Shown here piece after piece: positions 12,357 to 20,118 of a stretch of DNA of 64,000 bases. Below the pieces are notes generated by a model. The model was given only the letters and a program-made list of their open reading frames with translations, was not told the origin of the DNA and made no database searches. A program made the translations under genes and the position numbers. The DNA lies in the NCBI GenBank assembly GCA_020847535.1, contig JADLBU010000124.1, positions 1-64,000 on the forward strand, in the 5' to 3' direction. Each line of letters starts with the position of its first letter. Position 1 is the stretch's first letter. Origin of the DNA: Phycisphaerales bacterium. Its GTDB lineage: Bacteria > Planctomycetota > Phycisphaerae > Phycisphaerales > UBA1924.

Positions 12357-13589
12357 ATGACCAGCATTCATCCCAGCCGTCGAGAGTTTCTGGGGAGCGG
12401 TTTGGCGGCGACCACGCTGCTGGCGAGCGGGTTGTCGCTGCCGGGGTTCCTGGCCCGCACCGCGCGGGCAGCGCTCGCGAGCCCTGGTGAGCGGATCCTG
12501 GTTGTCATCCAGCTCACGGGTGGCAATGACGGGCTCAACACGGTGATCCCGTACGGGGATGACAGGTATCACAAGGCCCGGCCGACGCTGCGCATCACGC
12601 CCGATCGCGTGCTCAAGCTGGGCGATCGCGAGGGTGGAGATGGGCTGGGGTTGCACCCGGCGATGACGGGGATGAAGGATCTGTACGATCGCGGGCTGCT
12701 GTCGGTGGTCAACAACGTCGGGTATCCCAACCCCGATCGCTCGCACTTCCGCTCGATGGACATCTGGCATACGGCATCGATGGCGCCCGAGGGGCGCGAT
12801 GATGGGTGGTTAGGACGGGTCGTGGATTTGACAGCGCGGGAGGGGCAGGCGCCGCCGGCCTTGGTGCTGGATGACACCGCGCTGCCGCTGGCGCTGAAGG
12901 CAAAGACCCAGTCGGTGCCGACAGTCGGAAGCATCGATGCGTTCCGGCTGCAGGATCCGGGTGGCAACGTCACGGGGGCGATCGCTGCCAAGCGCGCGGC
13001 GGCGAGCGATGACCTGCTCTTCGTGCAGCGGACGCTGATCGATGGGATCGACAACGCCAAGCGGATCGAGGCGGTGTCGAAGGATCGGCGGAGCGGCACG
13101 AAGTATCCGAATTACGGGCTGGCGAACCGGCTGGGGCAGATCGAGCAGCTCATCAGCGCGGGGTTCGGGGCCAGGATCTACTACACATCGCTGGGCGGTT
13201 TTGATACGCACTCCAAGCAGGGGTTGACGCACGAGCCGCTGCTCCGCGAGCTGTCGGATTCGCTGGCGGCGTTCATGGCGGGCCTGAAGGAGCGCGGGCT
13301 CGAGGATCGCGTGATGGTGCTGACGTACAGCGAGTTCGGACGGCGCGTGAAGGAGAACGGGAGCCAGGGGACCGATCACGGGGCGGCTGCGCCGATGTTC
13401 ATCGCCGGCGCGGGCTGCAAGCCGGGTGTGCTGGGCGGGGGGATCGACCTAGCGGATCTGGATGAAGGGGATGTAAAACACCGGATCGACTTCCGGCGGG
13501 TGTATGCGGGCGTGCTGGGGTCGTGGTTGGCGATCGATCCGGGGAGAGTGCTGGAGGGGCGGTTTGAGCCGGTGGGGGTGGTTGGTTAG
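12357..13589 (+). CDS. DUF1501 domain protein with Tat signal
   Basis: A 410-residue DUF1501 protein, a family with a sulfatase/alkaline-phosphatase-like fold. The N-terminus carries a twin-arginine motif (SRREFLGSG) followed by a hydrophobic h-region and ARA cleavage site, so it is probably exported folded. Family blocks are VVIQLTGGNDGLNTVIPY, HPAMTGMKDLY, GGFDTHSKQ, and TYSEFGRRVKENGSQGTDHG with a downstream GAAAPMFIAG. It pairs with the DUF1800 gene 100 bp upstream. Substrate and reaction are unknown. Confidence 0.93.
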   Translation: MTSIHPSRREFLGSGLAATTLLASGLSLPGFLARTARAALASPGERILVVIQLTGGNDGLNTVIPYGDDRYHKARPTLRITPDRVLKLGDREGGDGLGLHPAMTGMKDLYDRGLLSVVNNVGYPNPDRSHFRSMDIWHTASMAPEGRDDGWLGRVVDLTAREGQAPPALVLDDTALPLALKAKTQSVPTVGSIDAFRLQDPGGNVTGAIAAKRAAASDDLLFVQRTLIDGIDNAKRIEAVSKDRRSGTKYPNYGLANRLGQIEQLISAGFGARIYYTSLGGFDTHSKQGLTHEPLLRELSDSLAAFMAGLKERGLEDRVMVLTYSEFGRRVKENGSQGTDHGAAAPMFIAGAGCKPGVLGGGIDLADLDEGDVKHRIDFRRVYAGVLGSWLAIDPGRVLEGRFEPVGVVG

Positions 13590-13617
13590 GCGAGCGGGAG
13601 CGGCACAGTGGCTGACG

Positions 13618-13977
13618 ATGCGACTGACGGGTGAGCAACTCGACTGGCTGGTGGAGCGGGTGCCCGATGCGCCGGTATCGCCCAAGGGCAGGCGGTCCGC
13701 GATCGACAAGCGGCTGGCGCTGCGGGGCATCTTCTGGATCCTTGGCAACGGCGCCAAGTGGAAGGACCTGCCGCGTCGGTTCGGGTCCAAGAGCGTCGTG
13801 CATCGCTGGTTCACCCTGTGGGTGCGGGAGGGGGTCTTTGAGAACATCATGCGCGACGCCGGCGAGCTGGTGGAAGAACGCAACGGCTACCGGCCCTACG
13901 AGTGATACATCGACGCGACGTTCAGCAGGGCGCGTGGCGGCGGCGACGGGGTCGGGAAGCCCGGCAAGTCGCGGTAA
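13618..13977 (+). pseudogene. Truncated IS5-type transposase with internal stop
   Basis: The N-terminal part of an IS5-family transposase (DUF4096-like helix-turn-helix region): LTGEQLDWLVERVP, RLALRGIFWILGNGAKWKDLP and VHRWFTLWVREGVFE. The frame hits a TGA after NGYRPYE (13903-13905) and then resumes in the same frame with YIDATFSRARGGGDGVGKPGKS, the first catalytic Asp block of the family, before a TAA. The rest of the DDE domain is absent and no terminal inverted repeats were found. It is a dead fragment. Confidence 0.85.
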
Positions 13978-14030
13978 AGGTCATCAATCACTTCGGGGAC
14001 GAGGTGATGAATGTGTATCCCGTGAAGTAG
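13974..14030 (+). pseudogene. Possible C-terminal tail of a lost DNA methyltransferase
   Basis: The 19-codon frame ending at TAG reads VKVINHFGDEVMNVYPVK. From memory this resembles the extreme C-terminus of some site-specific DNA methyltransferases of restriction-modification systems (VINH-GDEV-KV pattern). It directly abuts the broken transposase, as if a larger gene had been deleted. The fragment is very short, so this is a tentative reading. Confidence 0.25.
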
Positions 14031-14196
14031 TTCGGAACGGTTACGTTCGCCCCACAAACTCGTAGCTCGCTCGGACGACAGTCTGGCGAGTTCGCGACGT
14101 GCTCTTGCTGCGATCTCGGTGGATGCGCATCGGGGGTTGCCGGACTATACCCTCTCGCCGGAGATCCTGAACGTTGGCCCGATTTCTGGAGCCTTG

Positions 14197-14964
14197 TTAC
14201 ACACCGGTCCAAGCTCCAAGGTGGTTCAGTGCCTTTCGCATCGGGGCGCTGGACAGGCGAAGCACACCGTCGAAAGGCATGTCGAGCTCCAGGATCAGGA
14301 AAATGGCGCCGGCTGCGGATAGCGCAGAGAGCACAATGGTGCCGACGACGGTCGGGTTTGAAGGCGCGAACATGCCGATGCTGAGGAAGGTGATGATCAG
14401 CCAGGCAATGACGACAACAAGCATGGGGACCGAGATCGAACTCTCGGATTCCTCGAAGAGGAGCCACCTCAACTCGCCCAGTTCGCTTGCGAGATCTGCC
14501 GCCTGAGTCTTGAGCGAGGACTGACGCTCATCTACGGGGGCTAGCCTCTGGATGAGGTTCGGGAGTCCTTCGCTCCACGACAGGGCAGGATCGAGCTCAG
14601 GTGAGCGCCCGTGATCGTCCGGCCATATGCGGGCGATCGCCGACTCTGTGGCACGGCGAAGCTCTCCACGAGCATCCGCGGACTCGGGGCCGTAGTTGGC
14701 GAGCACACGATCCAGGAACACGATCTTCGCCGCCATCTGAGTGACTTGACTCTTCTCGGCGTCGTACGCATTGGCCGTGGAGGAGACCAGCAGCGCCAGC
14801 AGCAGCGCGGCCATCGATCCGACGAAGGCCATACCGACCTTTACCGAGTCCTTTGACTCCGCGGTCAAATGGTGGGCTGGCAGCGTCGCGCTCACTCGCA
14901 CGCCGAGAAAGCCGGCGGCAGTGAGGAGCACGAACACCATCATGGTAATGAGAAATGGGGTCAT
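14197..14964 (-). CDS. DUF4239 family membrane protein
   Basis: A 255-residue integral membrane protein with two N-terminal TM segments (about residues 4-22 and 44-64), a 100-residue soluble middle, and two C-terminal TM segments (about 180-200 and 208-228). The block DSVKVGMAFVGSMAALLLALLVSS resembles the DUF4239 (bestrophin-like) family. The function of the family is not established. It precedes a patatin lipoprotein gene on the same strand in the opposite order (that gene lies upstream), with a 40-bp gap, so the two may be co-transcribed. Confidence 0.7.
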   Translation of the reverse strand: MTPFLITMMVFVLLTAAGFLGVRVSATLPAHHLTAESKDSVKVGMAFVGSMAALLLALLVSSTANAYDAEKSQVTQMAAKIVFLDRVLANYGPESADARGELRRATESAIARIWPDDHGRSPELDPALSWSEGLPNLIQRLAPVDERQSSLKTQAADLASELGELRWLLFEESESSISVPMLVVVIAWLIITFLSIGMFAPSNPTVVGTIVLSALSAAGAIFLILELDMPFDGVLRLSSAPMRKALNHLGAWTGV

Positions 14965-15004
14965 CGATGTTCGCCAATCTGTATGGATGCGCCGACTCGC
15001 ACTG

Positions 15005-16237
15005 TCAGTTGCTCGTGGTCAGTTCCTTGAGTGTCCTCTCAAAGTCACCTTCATCGAAATCCGGCGGGATCCGGCTCCATGCCTTGCCCGCAATCAGGTC
15101 CTGCTGGGCACGCTCAAAGAGTGGACGCATGTAGTTGGGGTCAAACGGCTCCTCGGGGACCACATTGAAGTCCTTCGGGATGTACGCGAGCCTGAAGGCG
15201 ACTCCGTCGCGCCTGGTTGTCAGGTACATTCGATCCAGATCGCCCTGGCCTTCCGCGGCGATCAGTGCGGAGATGGCGCGTGCTGCGATCCGCAGGGTCT
15301 GGCGTTGCGTCGAGGCCCACTGCGGGTCGAGTCGCGCGTTGCGAATGACCCAGGCTCGGCGATCACGCTGGGCGTGGTGAAGGATGCTTTCGTGCTTGAG
15401 ATGAAAATGTGGTGGATACAGAAAGGACTGACACACGGCGCCGCCGTCCACGTGCAATTCCTGATACTTCTTGCCATCGACCTCGACATCGAAGAAGACC
15501 GGCGGAAAGGCGGCTGGAATCGCGGCTGATGCGACAAGGATCTTCCTGACGACATCGAGCGCCTTGGGATCGCCGCTGCTGGCGATTGCGCCAATATCCC
15601 AGATAACCGGCCGCATCGCATCCAGGTTGGTGGTGCCGATGAGGAGCAGACGCCCCTTGGCGTACTCAGCGGCGATCGCCTTCAACATCTCCTCGTTCAC
15701 GTACTTGTCAAGCAATTTGCGGAGCGGGGCTGTGTCCTCCAGGGCATCGTCGAAGATCGCCGCCATGATCCCGCGAGAAGTTGCGATCCCATCCGTGCGC
15801 ACGTTGGTGTACACCTCGCGCAGCACGTGGTCGTAGGCGGACCCAAGGTAGGCGAACGGCGCTGTGAGCGCTCCAGTGGAAATGCCCGTGACAACCTTGA
15901 ATTCCGGCCGCTGGCCGGTGTCAGTCCAGGCGCAGATAAGCCCCGCGCCGTACGCGCCATCCGGGCCGCCTCCAGAGATCACGAGGAAATCTGCGGGCGG
16001 AAGTGGGCCATCCTGGGTCTTCAGGAAGGCTCTCTCACGCGCGATTGAGTTGGCCCACAGTGTCTCGAGTTCCGGCTGCCGGTGCGAATCAGCCCAGAAG
16101 CGGCAGTTGGGTATGCCGGGCACCACAGCGGCGTTGGTCGAGTCCGAAGGGACTGCTTCTCCGCGTGAGAGTGAACATCCCTGCAATGCCATGGCCAACA
16201 CTGCAAGCACGAACATCAGGCCGCTGGTCCGATTCAT
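15005..16237 (-). CDS. Patatin-like phospholipase, lipoprotein
   Basis: Predicted lipid acyl hydrolase using a Ser-Asp dyad. The start at 16237 is chosen because AAGGG lies nine bases upstream, which also gives a good lipoprotein signal (AMALQGC, lipid Cys21). Patatin motifs are present in order: oxyanion loop GGGPDGAYG at residues 89-97, nucleophile elbow GISTG with Ser120, and catalytic DGG with Asp264 (ELHVDGGAV). The length is 410 residues. The protein is probably anchored in a periplasmic-facing membrane. It is followed by the DUF4239 gene on the same strand. Confidence 0.9.
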   Translation of the reverse strand: MNRTSGLMFVLAVLAMALQGCSLSRGEAVPSDSTNAAVVPGIPNCRFWADSHRQPELETLWANSIARERAFLKTQDGPLPPADFLVISGGGPDGAYGAGLICAWTDTGQRPEFKVVTGISTGALTAPFAYLGSAYDHVLREVYTNVRTDGIATSRGIMAAIFDDALEDTAPLRKLLDKYVNEEMLKAIAAEYAKGRLLLIGTTNLDAMRPVIWDIGAIASSGDPKALDVVRKILVASAAIPAAFPPVFFDVEVDGKKYQELHVDGGAVCQSFLYPPHFHLKHESILHHAQRDRRAWVIRNARLDPQWASTQRQTLRIAARAISALIAAEGQGDLDRMYLTTRRDGVAFRLAYIPKDFNVVPEEPFDPNYMRPLFERAQQDLIAGKAWSRIPPDFDEGDFERTLKELTTSN

Positions 16238-16289
16238 CAGCATCATCCCTTGAAATGGCAGCACAGTCGCTGCGGAGCACGCATACTTG

Positions 16290-16793
16290 TCAGACGCCTC
16301 GCTCGCCGAAAAACATTCTGACCATCTTCTCGCGCCCGAGTGCCCGTGCGAGTTCGCGGGCGGCACAGAACACGAGGAGCAGAATCAGCAGCCAGAGTTG
16401 CACTCCGCAGAAGTGTGGCCAGACAACCTCGTCAAGGAGCCTCCGGTTCGCTTCGTCGAAGTCGGATGCTTTGCGCCAGAAGTGAATCAGATGCTCCAGA
16501 TAGCGCAACACGAAGGAGGCGGCGAAGTAGATCGCTGTCTTCCACACAATGTTGTAGACGAGCGGCTTGTCGGGGAACCGGTTGAGGAACGGCACGTGGT
16601 CGGCGATCAGGACGACCTTTGCGACGACCAGAGCCGTGATGGTCGCAGCGGCGAACGATGAAGCCTTGATACCCCAGGACTCCAGCATCAGCTGCTGTGT
16701 AAGCGCCAGCAGCTGGAACGAAATGAAGAAGTACAGGGACACGGGAACCAGTTCCCGTGCCTCGTGCTTGAGTTTGTGTCCGAGAGATGTCAT
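16290..16793 (-). CDS. Hypothetical integral membrane protein
   Basis: A 167-residue protein with four or so hydrophobic segments (about residues 17-33, 48-65, 82-97 and 128-145) joined by basic loops, ending REKMVRMFFGERGV. I recognise the general type (small conserved bacterial membrane protein) but not a named family. It lies upstream of the patatin gene on the same strand with a 50-bp gap and downstream of the DUF3313 fusion gene, so the minus-strand genes from 17990 to 14197 may form one transcription unit. Confidence 0.75.
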   Translation of the reverse strand: MTSLGHKLKHEARELVPVSLYFFISFQLLALTQQLMLESWGIKASSFAAATITALVVAKVVLIADHVPFLNRFPDKPLVYNIVWKTAIYFAASFVLRYLEHLIHFWRKASDFDEANRRLLDEVVWPHFCGVQLWLLILLLVFCAARELARALGREKMVRMFFGERGV

Positions 16794-16823
16794 GTGTGCT
16801 CTGCGCGTGGAAGCGGGTTCTCT

Positions 16824-17990
16824 TCACTTGGGCTGTACGGCCATTCGATCGCCAAGCTGGTAGGAGAGCCGCTTGATCGTACCGGTGAAGCGGAAGGGCG
16901 ATTCGTAGCGGTACTCGGCGATTGGCACACCCGTCCGTGTGTCCATGCCTACATCGAAGCTCTCATCCTCCGGGAACATCACCGGCGTGGTGTGCTCGAT
17001 GGCCTTTGTCGCGGCGGCAACACCATCGACGGTCAAGGTTCCCGTGCCGCCCTTGCCGAAGCCCGGGCCGTCGTACTTGAAGTCGAACACGATCGTGTGC
17101 GCGCCCGGCGCCAGCTCCGGATCCTCCCATGTGATCTGCCGCATGCCCAGGAGGTTGAAAATGAGCGCCGGGCGCGGGCGCCCGCCGTCTCTTCGCGGCG
17201 TTCCCACGATGAGCGCATAGCCTCCGAACCGTCCGCCCTCGGCGGCGATCGCGCCCTGGGCGCCGCCTTCGGGCACATCAATCTGGGCCTCGACGCGGAA
17301 GGACCGTCCGATGATGCTCGGCGCGGCGGCCGCGGGGATGCCGGCGATCGCGCCGGAGTATTCGAACTGGGTTTTTCCCGCGGTCGGGCTGGGACGCGGG
17401 GTCAGGAACCGCAGCAACGTCGAGTTGTCAAGCGGCAGGACATCGTGCTTCCTGGCCTCGCCATAGAACAGGTTCTGCATCTGCTTGAGCTTGTCGGGCA
17501 CGGAGGACCGCACCACCGCGGCGAGCTGCTCCCCCGTCACCGAGTCGATCAGCTCACCCTCCATCGCCGCGCCCCCGGTTCCCGTGCCCGTTGCGCGAGA
17601 GACCGGATGGAGCTTCTCCCACCAGACGCTCTGGGCAATATCCGTGAGCGCGAACCGGAACCTGGCAACGCCCTGCCCTGCTTCATCGGTGACCGAGTAC
17701 CCGGCCTGGGTGACCGCACGCTTGCACGTCGCTCGCATGTAACGCAAGGCCTCATCGCGATCCGAGGGGCTGAGCACGCCGCCGCTCAGCCGCGATTGGA
17801 CCGGATCCACGATGAACTTCGAGTATTCAGAGATGCGGGGGGAGACATACCGGGTGGTGTTTCTGTTCACCGCCGTGATGCGGGTATAGTCGCTGATGAA
17901 CCCGGTGTAGCGAGCAACCGGCTGCTGCGCATCGCCGCCAAGGAATGCAGCGAAAAAGACCACTGGGACTAGACGCAGAGGCAGTCGCAT
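16824..17990 (-). CDS. DUF3313 domain fused to a laminin-G-like (arylsulfatase C-terminal) domain
   Basis: Exported protein of 388 residues with an N-terminal signal (LVPVVFFAAFLGG). Residues about 28-200 resemble DUF3313, normally a stand-alone lipoprotein: TGFISDYTRITA, VDPVQSRLS, MRATCKRAV and ELIDSVTGEQLAAVV. Residues about 235-388 match the laminin-G/concanavalin-like module usually found at the C-terminus of arylsulfatases: GRFGGYALIVG, NLLGMRQITW, GAHTIVFDFKYDG, GKGGTGTLTVDG, DESFDVGMDTRTGVP and FRFTGTIKRLSYQL. No sulfatase domain and no lipobox Cys are present. The fusion suggests a surface or periplasmic binding protein. Confidence 0.75.
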   Translation of the reverse strand: MRLPLRLVPVVFFAAFLGGDAQQPVARYTGFISDYTRITAVNRNTTRYVSPRISEYSKFIVDPVQSRLSGGVLSPSDRDEALRYMRATCKRAVTQAGYSVTDEAGQGVARFRFALTDIAQSVWWEKLHPVSRATGTGTGGAAMEGELIDSVTGEQLAAVVRSSVPDKLKQMQNLFYGEARKHDVLPLDNSTLLRFLTPRPSPTAGKTQFEYSGAIAGIPAAAAPSIIGRSFRVEAQIDVPEGGAQGAIAAEGGRFGGYALIVGTPRRDGGRPRPALIFNLLGMRQITWEDPELAPGAHTIVFDFKYDGPGFGKGGTGTLTVDGVAAATKAIEHTTPVMFPEDESFDVGMDTRTGVPIAEYRYESPFRFTGTIKRLSYQLGDRMAVQPK

Positions 17991-18207
17991 GATGGAAACA
18001 CCCCTGGAGAAATCTCGGGCTGTCCCCCATCATATCTAGATTAGCCCGTCCGTTATTGCTGCGCGCAAAATTGACAGGTTGTCTCCGTACTTCAACAACC
18101 CCACGACGCCACCCGCGAATCCAGCCACGCCCGTTCGCTCGCCGCTCCACCAATCCGTCTGAATCCGGCCATCCGGCCTTCTGCCATCTGGCCCTCTGAA
18201 CCGCCCT

Positions 18208-18603
18208 CTACTCCACCGTCACCACGATCTCCTGCGCCTTCCCCCCACGCACCACCGTCAGCCGGATCTGCTCCCCGCTCGCGCGCGAACGGATCGCCTC
18301 GCGCAGCGAGCTCTCGGTCGCGTAGTCACGGCCATCGATCCCCGTCACGATGTCATACTTCTGGAGCCCCGCACGCTCCGCTCCGCAGTTGGAATACACC
18401 TTCGTGATGATGCACGCCCGAGAGCGATCCACCCCCGCCTGGCTCGCGGTCGCCGCCGATACATCCGTCAGCTCCACCCCCATCCGCGGGGACTGGTGCT
18501 CATCCCAGTTCTCCTGCACATCCACCTCGTGGTCCACTACCACGATGCACCCGGAAAGGACGAAGGACAACCCGGTGATCACAGCGCAGGCGAGCAGTCG
18601 CAT
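18208..18603 (-). CDS. Small PDZ-domain lipoprotein
   Basis: A 131-residue lipoprotein. The start at 18603 has GGGAGAG just upstream and gives the signal GLSFVLSGC with lipid Cys at about residue 19. The rest is one PDZ domain: ACIITKVYSNCGAERAGLQKYDIVTGIDGRDYA, then SLREAIRSRASGEQIRLTVVRGGK and a final beta strand EIVVTVE. It has no protease domain, so it probably binds peptide tails or another envelope protein. Confidence 0.88.
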   Translation of the reverse strand: MRLLACAVITGLSFVLSGCIVVVDHEVDVQENWDEHQSPRMGVELTDVSAATASQAGVDRSRACIITKVYSNCGAERAGLQKYDIVTGIDGRDYATESSLREAIRSRASGEQIRLTVVRGGKAQEIVVTVE

Positions 18604-18807
18604 GGTTCTCTCCCGAAAGTGCGGCATCGCCGGCTTTCCCCGACCCCCGCTGTCACAATCACCGGCCCCGCCGCGATCCAAACTATAACCCCCGCGCACG
18701 CTGCGCGGTCCCGCTTACTGAGCTTCCAGAGCCGCCCGTTTCACCGCCCCACCACCACCCCTACGGCTACCCACACCACCCCACTCGCCTTCCACTATCC
18801 TCTCCCC

Positions 18808-19083
18808 ATGCCCGATCAGCCCACCCCCAACCCAACCCCAGCCTCCAGCTCCATCCCCGAAGATGAACTCAAGCGAGCCCTGGGCGCCTTCAGGAAGCGT
18901 CTGAAGCTCACCAAGCTCGACCAGGAATCCAAGCTCGGCGGCGGCCGGCCCATGACCTCTGGAAAGAAGTCCGACATCATGGCGATCATGCCGCCTAACC
19001 AGTTCCCGCGAGCGGTCTGGGATGAACTGGCTCGCCAAGGCCGCCTCAAAGATGCCGGCGGCGGCTTCTTCGCACTGCCCTAA
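18808..19083 (+). CDS. Small conserved hypothetical protein
   Basis: A 91-residue cytoplasmic protein. A Pro-rich N-terminus of about 18 residues is followed by a charged helix (PEDELKRALGAFRKRLKLTKLDQES), then KLGGGRPMTSGKKSDIMAIMPP and a C-terminal block FPRAVWDELARQGRLKDAGGGFFALP. I have no function for it. The final codons are notable: its stop codon TAA forms part of the 5-bp target duplication of the MITE copy inserted directly after it. Confidence 0.75.
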   Translation: MPDQPTPNPTPASSSIPEDELKRALGAFRKRLKLTKLDQESKLGGGRPMTSGKKSDIMAIMPPNQFPRAVWDELARQGRLKDAGGGFFALP

Positions 19084-19175
19084 GAGACTGTTTCAGAATG
19101 AGGTAGCAGAGCAGTAGAACACAGGCAGGATGCCTGTGCCACGAGATCGGGTAGGATTCTGAAACAGTCTCTAAG
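19080..19175. mobile_element. MITE-like element, copy 1, with 5-bp target duplication
   Basis: An 86-bp element (19085-19170) has perfect 14-bp terminal inverted repeats, AGACTGTTTCAGAA at the left and TTCTGAAACAGTCT at the right. It is flanked by the direct repeat CTAAG at 19080-19084 and 19171-19175. The interior contains the smaller palindrome ACAGGCA-GGA-TGCCTGT. There is no coding capacity. A second copy of equal length is at 27031-27116. The insertion lies exactly at the stop codon of the preceding gene, which the duplicated CTAAG keeps intact. Confidence 0.85.
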
Positions 19176-19186
19176 CCGGAGCACCC

Positions 19187-20074
19187 ATGTCCCTACGCGC
19201 CCTCGTGGCTCATTCCCTGCTCCCGGCGATCTGCTGCGGCCTCTTCCTCGGCTGCTCAACCTCCCATCACAGCCGGCCGAGCGAGCAGCCCTGCGCGGTC
19301 AATCGCGTCCCCATCGTGCTGACCACGCCCGCCGAGCCGGAGACCGGCGAGATTGGGGGCATGGTCGTCCCGGTGGAACGCGATGGCCGGCTCGGGAGCC
19401 TGGCGATCGACACCGGCTCGGCATTGACATTCCTTTACCTGGGTCGCGATGGCGCGGAGTACATCCCGCTTGCCGGCCGCATCAGGATCGGCTGCGAGAT
19501 GCTCGACCTCCCCGGCCGCAACTTCGAGGCCGATCCGCCCGAACCCGGGGAGCGCCCCGCGCCGCCGATCATCGGAGTCCTCGGCGCGGACTTCCTGATC
19601 GACGCCTTGACCGACTTCGATCCCGTTCGGCAGACCATCACGCGATACAACCAGGGTAAGCCGGTAGATGCTGACTGGGATCGCTGGACGGCCGTTCCCT
19701 ACGACAACGTACGGGACCACATCCTGATCCACATCGCCATCGACGGCAAACCCAAGCGGCTGATGTGGGACACAGGCGCACCGCACGTGCTGTTGATCGG
19801 TGAGCAGGGCCAGCCGGGGGATCAGAAGAGCGAAGCGCAGGATGTCATGGGCGGCAGGTTCCCGATGTTCCTGGGAGCTGCGCTCGTGGGAATCGGGGAT
19901 GAGCCCGCTGCGAGTAAGCCTGTGCTGCGTGCTCCGCGATTCCCGTATTTCGAGGGGACGGTCGAGGCCCTGGGCGGCAACATCGATGGACTCGCCGGCC
20001 AATCGCTCTTCGGACACCGACGCATCGTCTTCGATCCGGCGAGCGGGATGCTGCGGATCGCCCCGGCACGCTAA
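19187..20074 (+). CDS. Aspartyl-protease-like lipoprotein with two DTG motifs
   Basis: A 295-residue predicted lipoprotein (FLGC, lipid Cys23), with GGAG five bases before the ATG. It contains two copies of the retropepsin-like active-site signature: SLAIDTGSA with Asp75 and LMWDTGAP with Asp195. Each is followed by hydrophobic-hydrophobic-Gly blocks (IIGVLGADFLID; NIDGLAGQSLFGHRRIVFD). The two lobes therefore look like a single-chain, pepsin-like arrangement. It would act in the periplasm or outer envelope. Substrate unknown. Confidence 0.8.
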   Translation: MSLRALVAHSLLPAICCGLFLGCSTSHHSRPSEQPCAVNRVPIVLTTPAEPETGEIGGMVVPVERDGRLGSLAIDTGSALTFLYLGRDGAEYIPLAGRIRIGCEMLDLPGRNFEADPPEPGERPAPPIIGVLGADFLIDALTDFDPVRQTITRYNQGKPVDADWDRWTAVPYDNVRDHILIHIAIDGKPKRLMWDTGAPHVLLIGEQGQPGDQKSEAQDVMGGRFPMFLGAALVGIGDEPAASKPVLRAPRFPYFEGTVEALGGNIDGLAGQSLFGHRRIVFDPASGMLRIAPAR

Positions 20075-20118
20075 CAATCCGCGTTGTGCGTGTCAACGCG
20101 GCGCGGTAGCCTGCACGG

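Noticed and set aside
13618-13977. Complete insertion sequence
   Set aside because: There is an internal stop, the DDE domain is missing and no terminal inverted repeats or target duplication were found.
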